A stretch of 64,000 nt of DNA, from assembly GCA_028023455.1 (NCBI GenBank), contig JAQFVV010006312.1:1800001-1864000 (forward strand), written 5' to 3'. Source of the stretch: Epiperipatus broadwayi. Taxonomy: Eukaryota > Onychophora > Udeonychophora > Euonychophora > Peripatidae. The translations under genes and the position numbers were made by a program. Below the pieces are notes generated by a model. That model ran no database searches, was not told where the DNA came from, and saw nothing but the letters and a program-made list of their open reading frames with translations. The stretch's first letter is position 1, and every line of letters starts with the position of its first letter. Shown piece after piece: positions 1 through 12,794 of the stretch.

Positions 1-104
1 AGTAGAAATTTTATTAGTCAATTGCTGCTTTTTTCTACCAGCTATCTTTGTTGCAGTTTTTAAAAGTGTATCAGTTATTTTCATATTAATTTTGAATTCT
101 AGGA

Positions 105-1650
105 ATAGCTCAAAGACACATTCAAGCAATAAATGACATTGAATAATCCACACAAGGTTACTTGGATGTGACAGTGGTGGATTTGGGCAGTCCTTACAAT
201 TCAAAATGACAGAGAACACACTCTAAATTGTTCTGATCAAACCAAGCTTATAAATTTGAAATACTAAAAGCTTATAACTTATAAAATATGAATTTTATTA
301 CAATAATGACAGCACTTTATGCCAAAGTATGCAAGAAGCAGGAATGATATTTTTGATGATATGAAGTATCATACAAAACCAAGATTGTAATTTTGAAATA
401 CTAAAATCTTATAACTTCTAAAGTACAAATTTTATTAGAATATATGCCTATAACACATGTTGAATAAATTTAAAATTGATCAAACTAAGCTTATTATTTC
501 AAAATACTAGAAGCCTACAACTTCTGAAATATAGCAGCTGAAAGAGAAATTGTCTGAAATAAAGCATATTAATTTTATAATTAATCAGAGTTTTTTTTTT
601 TACCGGAAAGAAAGTTAATGTTGCATACTTCCTTTTTTATATGTAGCTAGAAAAAAAAATGAGATAAAAAATAGCATTGTTCACATTTGATTTTCTGACA
701 TGGATATCTGATTTACATTTGATCACATGAGGTCCTTATGGGCTCTTGAACTTGATACATCTGAACAATGCTAACTTTTTCTCATCCCCATCTTTTTTTC
801 ATAATGACACGTGTAAAAATAAAGCACACAATAGTACTCACTTTGGTAAGGAAAAAAATAATCTGATTTATTATTTTTTATTAATTGTAAAATTAATATT
901 CTTTACTTTAGACAATTATTCTTTCTACTAATGTTAAGATAAAATGTGATTTATTATTAATTGTAGAATTAATATGCTTCAGCAGTTGTTTCTATGTTTA
1001 TTCAACATTTACGTTCTTTCATAATGTGGTTATAGACCTATATTGTAATAAAATTCATATTTTAAAATATATAAACTTTTAGTATTTCAAAATTATAAGC
1101 TTGCTGTGAACAATTTTATGTCTTCAACATGTGGTTTAGGCATATACTGTAATAAAATTTGGCTAATGATGACACTTCACACCAAAGTATATTGGGAGGA
1201 ATGAAGGATAATTTGATGATGCAAAGTATCATCCAAAAAATGCATAAGTCACAAGTACATGATTTATTTATTTTTTTAACGTCTTTTCCTTTCTTAAATT
1301 AATATATGTGACCCTTTTTTTTCATTCACTTTTTCTCTTTAAGTATTTTAAATTCATATTTTAGAAATTATAAGTTTTTAATATTTTGAAATTTATTCAT
1401 TCCTTCCCTTTTTTATATTTTATATATTTTAGTCATACAATTTGATCAAGCATAACTGTATGAAATGTGTGCTTTAATTTTTTAATTATTGATGTAAATT
1501 GCAATTTTATAACAAATGGTCATATCATCACCATGTGTTGATTATTTGATATTTATCTCTAGGATGTAACAGTTGTAGCTTTGGGCAGTACTTAGAATTC
1601 AAAATGGTGAAGAATGCACTCTAAATCAATACCAAATAGTTTTAATATTT
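105..1650. repeat. old diverged repeat copies, non-coding
   Basis: No gene is visible. The stretch contains related but diverged segments. Positions about 160-240 (ending in a CAAAATG.C.GAGAA..CACTCTAAAT block) resemble 1561-1630 in direct orientation. A TTGAAATACTAAAA.CTTATAACTT motif recurs near 257-282, 393-418 and, altered, near 497-525, and appears inverted near 1065-1105. A block containing CA..CCAAAGTAT, followed by a GGAATGA block and a TTTGATGAT block, recurs at 310-372 and 1170-1225. This looks like an ancient repeat duplicated in direct and inverted orientation. Its class is not recognised. Confidence 0.45.
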
Positions 1651-2979
1651 TTAATTTTTTGAAAAATGATGTATGAGTAGATAGTATTTGTATTTAGAGT
1701 AGTGAATATATATATACAATACAAAAATACAGCAATTGTATAGTATTTTATACGTTAAAGAAAACTGTCAAACAATCAAAATTATAAGATAATTGAATTC
1801 ATTAATGTAAGCTATGTAATAAAAGTAAAAAAAATACAGTGATTGGAGTCTGAATCAATGATATGATTCTGCATTATATTGTTTTATAGTTAGCCATGAA
1901 ACTGTAATGAAGGAAAATAAAACTAATGAGATATTTTTCAAAGCAAAATATTTAAGTTAGAAGCGATCCTATGAAGTTTAGTGAAATGGAAAAAAGTCCA
2001 ATTCAAAAGCTAATGATTTTATAAATTAAAACTTAAAGATCACATGATCTAAGCAACAATTAAATGCATTTTTATATATAGACAGTAAAAATAAATGTTT
2101 GTTTAAATCAAATAAATTTAAAGCTTCAACAATAAGGAAGTAAATGTATCCAAACCACTTAACTAATAAATTAATAAAAGTAAAACGAAAAAAAAAATGA
2201 AAACATAATGTTGTACAAAGTTTTTATGTAAATTTTCGGGTCTTGAATAGAAGGAATTTGAAGACAAAAGCAGGAATATGATTTAGTAGGAATTACAAAA
2301 AAGACCAATATAAGATAATGATAGAATCACAGTACAAAATACATAAAGGATATAATTGCAAAATTTGAAATTCACAATATGGGTTTTCAACTGAAGCAAA
2401 AATAACTCCAAATGATGTTTTTAATGCATATTGGATGTAAACTATGCCAGCATAAAATAATATATGGCTTAATTGAAATTTGATGTTAATGTAAACATTT
2501 AGATTAAAATGTTATGTAGAAAAAACAACAACAACAACAATTATAGACTTATTATACATGTTCTGATATTTGCTGTAGAGAATGGTGTTAAGATAAATGT
2601 TGAAAAGAAATTTGGAAAAACAGTTTTAATTTGTATATAAAAAGATTTTAACTAAAGAAAAACAAAGTATTTAAGTTTGAATTATGATTATATGTTTGCA
2701 TATTCTTCAAAAGTTTTATAAATTGGACATTTTGCTGTTAATAGAAACTGTATTTCTTCATGCTATAAAACATATTTTTTTAAAGTTTTGTTAAGCTTGA
2801 CTGTTATACAAAGATGTTTGTGTGCGTATATATATATATATAGTAATGTTAAATGTGTAACAGTAAATCAAGTTTGAACTAAGTTACACACATATGTATT
2901 GGTAAATTTTGATTCAAGTAAATATTAAGTATGAGGAAAGTTGAATGGTTAATAAAATTTCAAAAAACTCAATTCAGTT
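1651..2979. other. non-coding AT-rich DNA, nothing recognised
   Basis: I see no open frame with protein-like composition, no repeat domain and no RNA gene here. Only short AT runs, for example (TA)n near 2827-2841, stand out. Confidence 0.5.
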
Positions 2980-4010
2980 CAAATATGTATATAATAATAT
3001 TACCCAATGTGATGATGATGATAATGATTTATAACATAATTACAAGTCCCTCCAAAAATATTTTGTTTTTAAGTTTCAATAAAATAAAATAAAAAATAAA
3101 CTCAATTTGACAAACCTAAATAGAAAGTTTACTTTTGAAAAACTTATTAACATCTGATCATCATCATTTACAAATTATTACCTCATCCCTGCATGTTTCC
3201 CAATGGATTGCATAATTTATCAGAGTTGTGGATTTTTTTAGCATATTGGATGTTAAAATCACAATATTTGCATTGAGTTCAATAAGCAAACACAAACTAA
3301 ATGGATTAATAAAAAAAAAAAAACTATTTATTAACATGGAGTTTACAAAATTGTTGTGTATATACTCATAAATATTAATAAGTATACAAAATATTATAAT
3401 AATAATAATAATAATAATAAAAGATATACAAAATAATTATAATAATAATAATAATAATAATAAAAGATATCTTTAGTTTAAGGCCTATATATAATAGCAT
3501 CTTACCATGTGAAATAACTAAACAGTTCTAAGCCCTTGTTTTCTGCAGATATTATTCTTTTAATATATTTACCAATGTATTTATTAGTTCTTCCAAAGAT
3601 GACAAGGTGCACTGGTAATGTACAATATGAAATACAGAAGCATTGATGATGTTAGATAGGCTATGGTATCAATAGGTCTTGGGTTGTTTTTACAGCTCTG
3701 TTACCTTCTTTTTTAAGGTCATAAAAGCAGGGAATGGCTGGTTTTGGCAAACTTTAGCATTTATTTCTGTATCCAATTGCATTTTCTGGATGTTTTGACT
3801 AATGTGATTTTTAGTTACCTAACCACACATGGTAGATAGTTTTTTTCTAAATAACATCATCATACTTATTGTTCAAACTGGAGTATTGAAAAAGTCATTA
3901 AAAACAGTCAGCAAAATATGTCTATCCAACTTACAGTGGAAAACAGTTTTAACCAGTGGTTTCTCTCTTCAGCATCAGATCACTGTAGTACTGCTTCTTA
4001 TGTTGAGTCT
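2980..4010. repeat. dispersed repeat C, copy 1
   Basis: About 1 kb that aligns by eye with 44400-45330 in the same orientation. Shared anchors are a CTAAATAGAAAGTTTA block (3118-3133), GA.TGCAT.ATTT.TCAGA (about 3205-3226), a TTGAGTTCAATAAGCAAACACAAACTAAA-like block (about 3273-3302), TTTTCTGCAG (3540) and a GGATACAATTGCATT-like block (about 3770-3785). Copies are heavily diverged with many indels, so the family is old. The short open frame at 3829-4023 has no recognisable domain and is probably accidental. The element class is unknown. Confidence 0.5.
3396..3464. repeat. duplicated (AAT)n microsatellite
   Basis: Two (ATA)/(AAT) runs of about 8 units are each followed by AAAGATAT, so a short unit (array plus AAAGATAT) has been tandemly duplicated. 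The pair lies inside dispersed repeat C. Confidence 0.7.
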
Positions 4011-5160
4011 TCAGATAAACTAGAGTGGACTTGACTTTCTGAACTGAACAGGAATGCCTTAGTTCCTTGTTTTAGACCTATTTGACATTGCTCAACAACA
4101 CATTTTCCAAACTCTGGATTCATTACTAGCTAATTACTTTTCTCTGTACATGTATATAAGCATTTACATTAATCAAGATAAAGCTCTCTACTATCTTTAA
4201 ACAACTTATTTATTGGAAAACCATTTTCTTTATTCAATTGCAATTTTTAAAAAATAATTAATATGTAAGAGTTTAATATTTTAATTTTAGGAGCATAAAG
4301 AAAGATAAAATTTTATAAATTGGATACTTTTAATTTAATAGATGTAGAGATCATATTTCTTTAAACTATAAAATGAAATATTTTTTTGCATAGTTTCTAA
4401 ATGTAATCATCATGCAAATATGTGTGTGTGTATTTTACTTGCTGATATTTTAGAAAATAATGAATATGAAGAATGAAAAGCTTTTATTGTTTCTTCCTAA
4501 TAATTATTGTTGCAAAAGTTATTGCATTATATTTATAGAATTTTATATTTTATCTCATTGATAAATAGTATATCAATATAGCTGATAATTTGTTTTGTCA
4601 ATTACTTTATAAATTGACCTAATGTTAGCTTTTATTTATTTTCTAATAAACACATTTATTGATAACATGATGCAGCTCTAAAACAAAAATGATAAAAAAA
4701 TTATGATAAAATTACTGGAAATGATCTAGCATATTCACTTGGTATATTCTATTGTCTTGCATTCTGGTGATGAAGTATATATATAATTTACTTGTTCATT
4801 GATAGATTACTGCTAGGTTCTGAGAGCATTTATATACCAATCAGCAGTGATAAAACAAAAAATATGCACTATAATTATATAATAAATATTTATTAACAAT
4901 AAGAATAATAATGCAAAAAAGTAAGCCCACGAATTCAAATAGTCTCTATAATTTATCCTCAAGTGGAATAGATATTTCACACACAAGACATAAACTAAAT
5001 TACACATTTGTGTCTTCAATTCAAAAATATCTTTAAAAACATAAACATCCATATATTAATAACCAATGCATATAGTCCTTTTAGAAGTAACAACTATCTT
5101 CTAGCAATTTAAATGTCTCAAACAATAACTGTTTTCATGTACAAACAAAACTCTTTAATT
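4011..5160. other. non-coding AT-rich DNA, nothing recognised
   Basis: No gene or repeat domain is supported. The minus-strand open frame at 4813-5052 has no family resemblance and a composition expected from AT-rich non-coding DNA. Confidence 0.5.
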
Positions 5161-5164
5161 GGTC

Positions 5165-5500
5165 AAAATAAGAGTCATATATCACATGACCCTATCTCTT
5201 AAGCTTGTAAGTTATAAACAATGAGGATTGCCAAATTTTCTACAAGCTTTATAATAAATGCTTAGACAGAGCCAGCACTTAAAATATCTCTGTCAGGAAC
5301 CCTTCCCCAAACCCCTGACCATGGTTTCGTGCTTTGGCACTCCTCAGAGAGGTGTCAGGGTAGGTTCAGACACTAGATCTAAAAATACCAACCCAAAGCC
5401 AAGCTTCTATCTTAAAGTTATCTATTGAGTGGAAAATCTGAAATTTTCAGACATCTACATGGTCTTCAAACCCAGCTATCCAATTCAAAATCTTTAATGT
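5165..5500. repeat. dispersed repeat B, copy 1 (possible solo LTR)
   Basis: Resembles 51310-51575 in the same orientation. Both copies begin with a GTCA.AT.TCACATGACC block, share a central CCTCAG.GAGGTG block, and end with AAATTTTCAGACATC followed by CAA.CC..CTATC. It is GC-richer than its surroundings. Copy 1 lies downstream of the minus-strand gypsy remnant at 6.4-8.3 kb, so it could be that element's LTR. No termini or target duplication are clear enough to prove this. Confidence 0.5.
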
Positions 5501-6430
5501 TCCATTTGAGTGCTTGCACAACCTTCACAGTTTATCATTTTGTTAATCATAATCCTGCTACTAACTTTTAACTGTGATCACGATTAAATATGTATTATTT
5601 ATCATTTATCAGTAAATAGTTTTTTCTGACAATCAATACTTGCCACATTGACTGCATGGGGGTTTATGAATTTCAACTCCCTAAAATGTATGTAAATGTT
5701 TATATTTTCTTATAAATTTTACTCAATTTAATTTACTTTATAACAGTTTTATTGTAGATTTTCTAGAGTAGTTTTATAAAGAACTAATTTTTATATTGAA
5801 ATAATCTGTACATATTCATAAAAAATAAATGATTTTTATTTATAAGTATTTTATATGCACAGACATGTCACTCCTTCCTTTACTCTAGAAACAATGGGCT
5901 CAATGACATATATAGCTTCTAAGATTTACAAAAGAACTAACTATGTGGGAGGTTTTGGGAGAATATCTTTCTACTTCATCGATCAAAATATTAACACCCT
6001 ACTTTTCATCCTGCAAAAACTTTTTATCTTCTAGTTGATCTTGATCATGGTTACTAATTTGATCATCTAATAAAGTATTCTTTTTGTATTTCTTTCATTA
6101 ACAGATTATTTTCATAAACATCCAGCAATGATTTATGTGTTTCTTCATTTCCCTTCCATTTTCTAATTTTACTAATCATAATTGTTTTGATAACATACTC
6201 AATATTATGCTGGGCATTCATTTACTTTTAAGAATATTGTATATCCTTATGCTTTCTGCTACTCTGAATTTTTCATAATTGACTGTTATTATTTTTTCAT
6301 AGTGGTTAGCAATAACTTAGTTAGATGAGTACAAAACATGTGACACATTAATAACTTTTCAGGAGTTTTATTTATTTCTGTACCCATAGCAAAGTATTGA
6401 TTAAACATAGCATCCACTAACTTTTCCAAT
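5501..6430. other. non-coding, possibly decayed gypsy 3' region
   Basis: No readable ORF. The stretch lies between repeat B and the recognisable integrase remnant, so it may hold the decayed end of gypsy pol plus UTR. I cannot read a protein here. Confidence 0.3.
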
Positions 6431-6436
6431 ACATCT

Positions 6437-8330
6437 TTAAGAGTAGGTTTTTTCAAAATATTTTTCAAATGTTGAACTGCTTTCTCTGTTATTCTCAGTG
6501 TGGTTGGGTGGAGTAAGAATATATTTAATTCTTTTATCCCATAAGAAATCCTTCAATTTCTGTGAAGTAAAGCTGGTTTCATGATCTATTATTATGACTC
6601 TGGATACCCATGAGTAGCAAATATTTCCTTCAGCAATGGTCATGGTGAGTTCCACACATGTTTTTTACTAATCTGTATTTTATCCAATGAGAAAATAAAT
6701 CAACTAATATCAGCATTATGTATCCATATAAGAGTAATGATCTAAATGGATGTGTCCAAGGGGTTGTGGATCTTTACCATATTTCTAACTGTTTTGTTAG
6801 CAATTTTATAGTTTGTTGATAGTTAGTGCATCATTTAGCCATTAGCTTGACCTCATCATTTAAATTTGGCCACTATATGTAGGATCATACCAAAGCTTTC
6901 ACCACCATGATTCCAGAATGTCTGATGAAAAAGATACAACACATGTTTTTGGTTAGGGGGAAAATGTGATCTATCATAAGTGCACATCTATTGCTCACCA
7001 AAAGATTATCTTGTACTTTCCAAATCAGTTTTACCACTCTCATAGGACACATTTTAGAGCAGCTATATTTAGGCCACTTCATTAGTTAAATGTATTCCTT
7101 GTCTTGCTTAGTATATTAGCTATAATTGAACACTTAGATGTTATGGAGTTTAATATGTCTATGTATTTAATGCCATATTCCAACTTTTTAATATCAGGTA
7201 ACTGAGACAAAGTTTCAGCATGATGAATTGCTTTTCCTAACTTCTAAACTAGTTTGTATGTGGTGGTAAACATGTTCCAATGCCAAATATTCCCATCAAT
7301 GGGTAATGATCTGTACAGATTTGAAACTTTTAATCATAAATTTATGGATAATAAAAACTACAGCTAATGCTTCATTGTCAATATGACTGCAGTTTTTTAG
7401 CTGCTGACAAGACTCTTAAGACGTAGAATATTGGATGGTTTATCTTTATACCATGAATGGGAAATAACTGCTTCAATATTGAATTCTGATGTATAACCTC
7501 TAGATCACTATTATAATGTACTAACATTTATCAGACATTAAAAAGCAAATTGTTCATGAAAAAGCTAAATCTTATTCATTGGCCAGTTTCCACCACTGCT
7601 TATTTTTCAAAAGCTTGTACAGTGATGACAACAAATGTGACTTTCATTAAAAAAAAAACATTCATAAAAGTTTCAGAAATGCCTGCAATTCCTTTGCATT
7701 TCTTAGGTTCTTGGCATTTTTAATGCCTTTACCATGTCTAGATTAGGATATCTTCCATTTGCATTTATAATATGTCTGAGGAATTTTTATTTCCTTAATA
7801 GACAAAATACTTTTATCAATATGTATTCAAACTCTCACCTTTTCAACTTTGAACAGATTATATGCACTCATTTTTCTAATTCTGACTCCATCTTAGTAGT
7901 AATGAAGATGTCATCCAAATAGAGAATCACACCATTCATAGATTTGAACTAATGCATTTTTTTCCTGGAAAATGTTTACCCCATTGTGATACCATATGGA
8001 AATTTATTGGACTTATTTAGTCTCTTATAAATAGTGATGTTTTTTTTAGTTATGGGAATTTGATGGAATGCCACATTTTCACAAAATAAGTAGTTTTTTG
8101 TAATAATGCTAGTATTTTGTGTAAACTGACTTGATAATTACAACGCAATCTCAAGCTTTCATCTCATTTCATTATTGTAATCACTGGTGTGTCTCAAGAT
8201 GAATCTTTCATAGGTGTTAAGATTAATTTAGAGATCTTTTCATCAAGGGGTTTCCAATTTTCTTTTTCTTCAAAAGAAATGAAACCTTGTAAGGTTTAAT
8301 AGATTGTGCATTTTTAATGAACTCTACATC
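6437..8330 (-). pseudogene. decayed Ty3/gypsy pol (RT to integrase)
   Basis: Reading the minus strand from right to left gives a degenerate gypsy polyprotein. Near 8150-8240 is the RT entry region (DTPVITIMK, then SLRL.CNY.VSL.KILAL). FPYGITMG follows near 8000. The catalytic YLDD box (VILYLDDIFITTK) is at about 7910-7921. A thumb/connection segment (LRHIINANGRYPN) lies near 7730. Integrase is recognisable at 7082-6690 (LLVSNRC, RHSGIM, WPNLNDEVKLMAK.CTN as the zinc-binding remnant; a LILVDLFSHWI core). It continues at 6655-6437 with VIIIDHETSFTS.KLKDFLW carrying the second catalytic Asp. Frames change repeatedly and stops are frequent. The ribonuclease H region between RT and integrase is too eroded to read. 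Normally these enzymes copy element RNA and integrate the DNA; this copy is dead. Confidence 0.85.
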
Positions 8331-9319
8331 TACAGTTGCTAAACTTGAACAATCATGAGACCTCTCTTCCACATTAGTTTCTGCTTGAACTGAGGTTTAT
8401 AAGACATCATGTTGGAAATTACTTGTTAATGCACTTCATCATCAGCTAATAGCCTTGAATTTATTCCATTGATATGATTTATAGATTAACCATTGCATGT
8501 GCATTTTGTCTTTTTTTTAAAATTTTGGATAGGATGAAACTGCTCTTCACCTATTCAGTGATTATTTGGAATTTTCAAGTATAAAGATATTAATATAATT
8601 TTTTGACTTCAAATACTTACTAATACCTTCTTGTTTAACTGACTACAATTCTTTTTCATGTTGCATACTATTCAAGATAAAACAGCTATTTGGAATAGCA
8701 TAACATTTTCTTTTTATTCAGAAATATCGAAAATATATTATTTTCAGTTTATTGCTATAGGGCATCAATAACGTATCAGATATTACTAAAGCCTTAGTCT
8801 TTTTAAAAGTTTTTTCTTTAATTATTTAAATCCATTATAGATTTTTTAAAGCAAGTTGTTGAGAAATAAAGAGTAGCATTTTTAGAGGTTTTATTTGAAA
8901 TGTTTATTGTTTAACAAAACTAAAAAGAGTTACTTAATTAGAGATTAAACTATTCTGGGTCATAGGTTATTATAGATTGTTTTAAAAAGTTTTAAACATT
9001 AATGTGGTCACCGTATTAAATTTATTGGATACATTTAGTGAATGATAAACTACTTTTTTCCAAAAGAATTGTTAATTAATGTTATATCGATAAAAATAAT
9101 ATCAGTTTTTAGTTTATTTTGAAAGCTCTATTTAGAGTATGTTGTTAAACAAAAAATTTGCTATAAGCGTTTTTTTTTTCTAGTCTAAAATTAGTCTATT
9201 TTTTGCTAATAATGTTTTAAACAGTTTGTGGATAATGTGAGATAAATAAGTTTTCTGATTATTTGGTTTTAAAAACATTATACTTTTGCTTTCATACCAA
9301 ATTTTTGTAATATGTTTTT
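8331..9319. other. non-coding AT-rich DNA
   Basis: The decayed gag/protease part of the adjacent gypsy element would be expected here, but I cannot read it. No other feature is supported. Confidence 0.4.
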
Positions 9320-9545
9320 TAACCATAAGATACTTGAACACAGATTTTCAAGCTCCCATTAGATGTCTACACTATCTCATACAACAGATACACATGACCA
9401 CACACATGTGAAAAAAATAAATGATATCCAATATATATATTTAATGCTAAAACAGCTGCAATCAGTTGGTTCAGATCATTATTTCCCACACACATATATA
9501 ATCAGTATTCAGTTTATATTGAAGTCATCCATTAAAGTTTGAAGA
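9320..9545 (-). repeat. dispersed repeat A (SINE-like), copy 1
   Basis: One of several copies sharing the order GAACnCAGA.TTTCA, then CTATCTCATAC, ACACATG, a CCAATATATnTATTT block, CAGTTGGTCCAGATCAT and CCACACACATATATAATCAGT. Other copies are at 18690-18915, 24490-24545, 32935-33335, 33425-33590 and within 34570-35600. Read on the minus strand, the end carries a B-box-like GTTCAAATCC in the better copies, suggesting a tRNA-related retroposon. Strand was assigned from that box. Confidence 0.65.
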
Positions 9546-9572
9546 TTTTCTATCTTAATATAAACCAAGCAC

Positions 9573-9610
<38 letters not shown>

Positions 9611-9628
9611 TATATATATATATATATT
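9573..9628. repeat. (TAA)n then (TA)n microsatellite
   Basis: About 12 AAT/TAA units pass directly into about 9 TA units. Confidence 0.9.
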
Positions 9629-11042
9629 GTAACTAAAAATAATATGCAAGTAATATTAAAGTCGCTATAATTTAAAAACTAAACAGGTTAAGCTCCAGTG
9701 GTTCATCATTTGTAACCGAATAAAATTAAATGTGAAATGAATTTACTATGTTAGCTGATATACCATTTATAAGTAAATTAAAGATGACGCTAACATATGA
9801 ATAACAATATATACATATCATGTTTTAGTTGGGTATCCATTTGTAACTAATTAAATATAACACCATAGCCCTTTTGCAACTATCATAAACATTAATTTAG
9901 TCACGCTAATAATGAGATAAATAAATTATCCCATTTGTCAACACACAAAATAACAAAATGAAAATTAATTACTGTCATCATTTAAGATTTAAAATATTTC
10001 GATATTGGGAACTCATTTTAACTAACAAAATATACTAGCCATTGTCATCAGATAAACCAATAATAGCTATAGCAACTGAATAAAATTGCTGTGACTTCCA
10101 TGGAGTGCATTTCGCTTATCACCAATAATAGGTTCTTTTAGCAAAGAATCCGTGCCATTCCTCTTTCCATATATAAAAGACCATTCATGGTCACATGCAC
10201 ACACTAGTGCTATGTGTAATAACTTTAAAAAAATATATCATATAAAATTAATACTATCAAGTTAAAAAAGAACTAATTCACTTTTATTCAGCTTAGCTAA
10301 GTACATGTGTTTCCCACAGGCACCAATAGATTGTTTTAAATCTAAATAAATATTATCTGTCTATAGTGTACTGGGTTCAAATACCTTCCTCACTACACAT
10401 GACTTGGATGACTAATGAAAAAAAATGACATTCTTATATTTTATTCATGTCAATAAAATTATATCACAAAATTTGTATATCCAACACTCTTATAAATATT
10501 ATCAGCTCAGCTTAAGAATATTGATGAACAGATGCATGAATACTCTTATTAATGGCTTCCAAACAAACATAGTGAAGACTATTACTTAGTTATATGGCCA
10601 TTAAACCTAGCTACTTAATCATAATATAATGATGATGATGATTATCCCAGCCACAGCTTTATAATAAACTCAGAACAACAAATTTATCTTTCATAAACTT
10701 ATAGGCATTTTCATAAAATCACATTATGTTAAACTGGGATTTAATTATAATACTCACTAGCATTTATATATGATTATGGTTATATTTACTTCAAATACTG
10801 TTATAGATAAAATTATAGCTCAATTATCAGTATTTACCAGTGATGATGAATGATCATCACGAATCTCCCCACATGATATTTAGCTTTTCATAAACCCTTA
10901 TTTACTAAACATATTAATTATTTTAAAGATTGGATTTAATGATTATTATTTATTCACTGATGATGGTGATTTAACTAGTGATATACACCATTGCCAATGA
11001 TGGTTAAAACCTCTTGGGCACAACATAATTTTATTTCTTTAT
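9629..11042. other. non-coding left flank of the L1-like insertion
   Basis: No gene or known repeat is visible. The final bases match what follows the element at 16256, once the target duplication is allowed for. Confidence 0.5.
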
Positions 11043-11058
11043 TATTAATCTCTAATTA
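11043..11058. repeat. target-site duplication, left copy
   Basis: TATTAATCTCTAATTA occurs here and again at 16240-16255, exactly bounding the L1-like element. It is a perfect 16-bp direct repeat, in the size range made by target-primed reverse transcription. Confidence 0.9.
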
Positions 11059-11273
11059 GAGTGCGCATGTGTCTTTTGGAGCAAGATTGTTACTTTTACA
11101 GTGAGCCTATTTATTTGTTTTTTTTTTTACGATATCAAACTGATAAAATATTTTTGGAATGAAACTAAATTGATATTAAAGATTTGAGATAGACAAACCT
11201 CATAAAAAAATCTAACTGATCCCTCCATATAGAATATACTAACCACATTTTTCCTTTTTTTGCTGTGGCAAAT

Positions 11274-12755
11274 ATGTCAGACGCCATGGACTCTGCATGC
11301 GAAGTGAAATCATGCACATATGCAGAAGCTGCAAGAGCCACATCTTTATTGCTACAGCACGATTCTTACATAAATTTATCTAGTGTAAAAAATACAAATC
11401 AAAGTGCTAGATTCCACAGATCAGCAATGAATGATTTGATTAATTTAGACATTCTTGCGGATACCTCTCATGAATCTATCAATGTAATTGAAGAGGCTTG
11501 GTCAGAAGAAAGCTTGAAAAGAATCTTGGAGGCCTTCAATCAAACAATACCGAAAGGCCTATATTTATCGTTTAAACGTTTTTTTACCAATCGCTCGATT
11601 GTTCTAGCTGTCACGGATATTAATTGCTCTCTTTACAGATTCCCAAAAAATTTGCTCTATGAAGCAATTACAGCAAACAACATGTGGGACTCTATACAAC
11701 GAATTGGAGAACATCCTAATCTCAGATATATTGCCATTGAATTTTTCGATGAAGGACAGAGAAATAGATTTGAAAATACTATTCTCACGCTGGAAAAATA
11801 CGCGTTAATCAAAATAGATCGCAATAGAGAAAACTATGTAACAGGGATTATTAAAAACACCCTTCTCCATTAATGACTTTACAAAGCTGATAAAACCTTT
11901 TGGGTCAGTAGTGTCATTCCAACCTATGTATCTAAAAGATATGCCTATACCTATATTAAGCACCAATTATCATTGTAAACTGTGTCTAAACAAAAATATA
12001 ATTCCGAATGATATCCCTACATTAATTACGGATCAAGATACCATGCTCCTCATAATAATATATGGAATTAAACCTCAGTGCTTCAACTGCAAAGAAAGAG
12101 ATCATCTCATAGGTGCATGTCCAAAAACTAAATGTCCGCACTGTGAAATGAGAAATACAACAACACATCAATGCAAGGGAAAAAACGATAATAATAATAT
12201 GCCATACACAAATGGAATGGCGTTGATCACTGATATAAATGATGCTAATATCAATGATTTAGTTGGTTTTACCCAAGTATACCATCAGAAGATAATACAC
12301 AAATACAAGATCAACTATCGGACCAACACAGTTCCATTACACTAAAAGTCACAAATGAAATTAGCAAAACCATCCCAGAAGCAGTAATCCTAAACAAAAC
12401 TTCACAAGACATTACAGAAGCATCAATATCAGGATCATCACACTCAGGCATTGACGTAAATGTACTAACAGCCAAACGTAAACCTGGTCGTCCACCAAGT
12501 AAGAAAAGAGAAAGAAAAAGTGAAGTACAATCCCCAGAACTGAGTAAAGAGGATCTATCACAGTCTCTGGATAATGCTAAAAAAGTTAAAAAGTCAACTC
12601 AAAACATAGAAGATTCCAATGTGTGTAATACAAGTGAGCAAGTCGCGATAATAGAAATAAGTGAAACATGCTCAAATACAATAGCTTACGACAAGCTCCT
12701 TGGTTTGTCAGATGAAAGTCCAATATTTTTAGACAGGAATATGCAGATAACATAA
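11274..12755 (+). pseudogene. ORF1 RNA-binding protein of L1-like element, frameshifted
   Basis: The first ATG in the frame is at 11274 (MSDAMDSACEVKS). The first frame runs to a stop at 11871. The protein continues in the next frame (TPFSINDFTKLIKPFGSVVS, read from about 11860), so a frameshift sits near 11850-11870. That frame holds two cysteine-histidine knuckles (CFNCKERDHLIGACP, then CPHCEMRNTTTHQC) at about 12078-12173. A second shift before 12342 returns to the first frame, where KRKPGRPPSKKRERK, an AT-hook-like basic patch, precedes an acidic tail ending in a stop at 12753. ORF1 proteins of this kind bind element RNA. The N-terminal part resembles an RRM-like fold only weakly; that is inference. 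Confidence 0.8.
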
Positions 12756-12794
12756 ACATACCTTTCATACTTTTACATAACTACATTAAATAAA

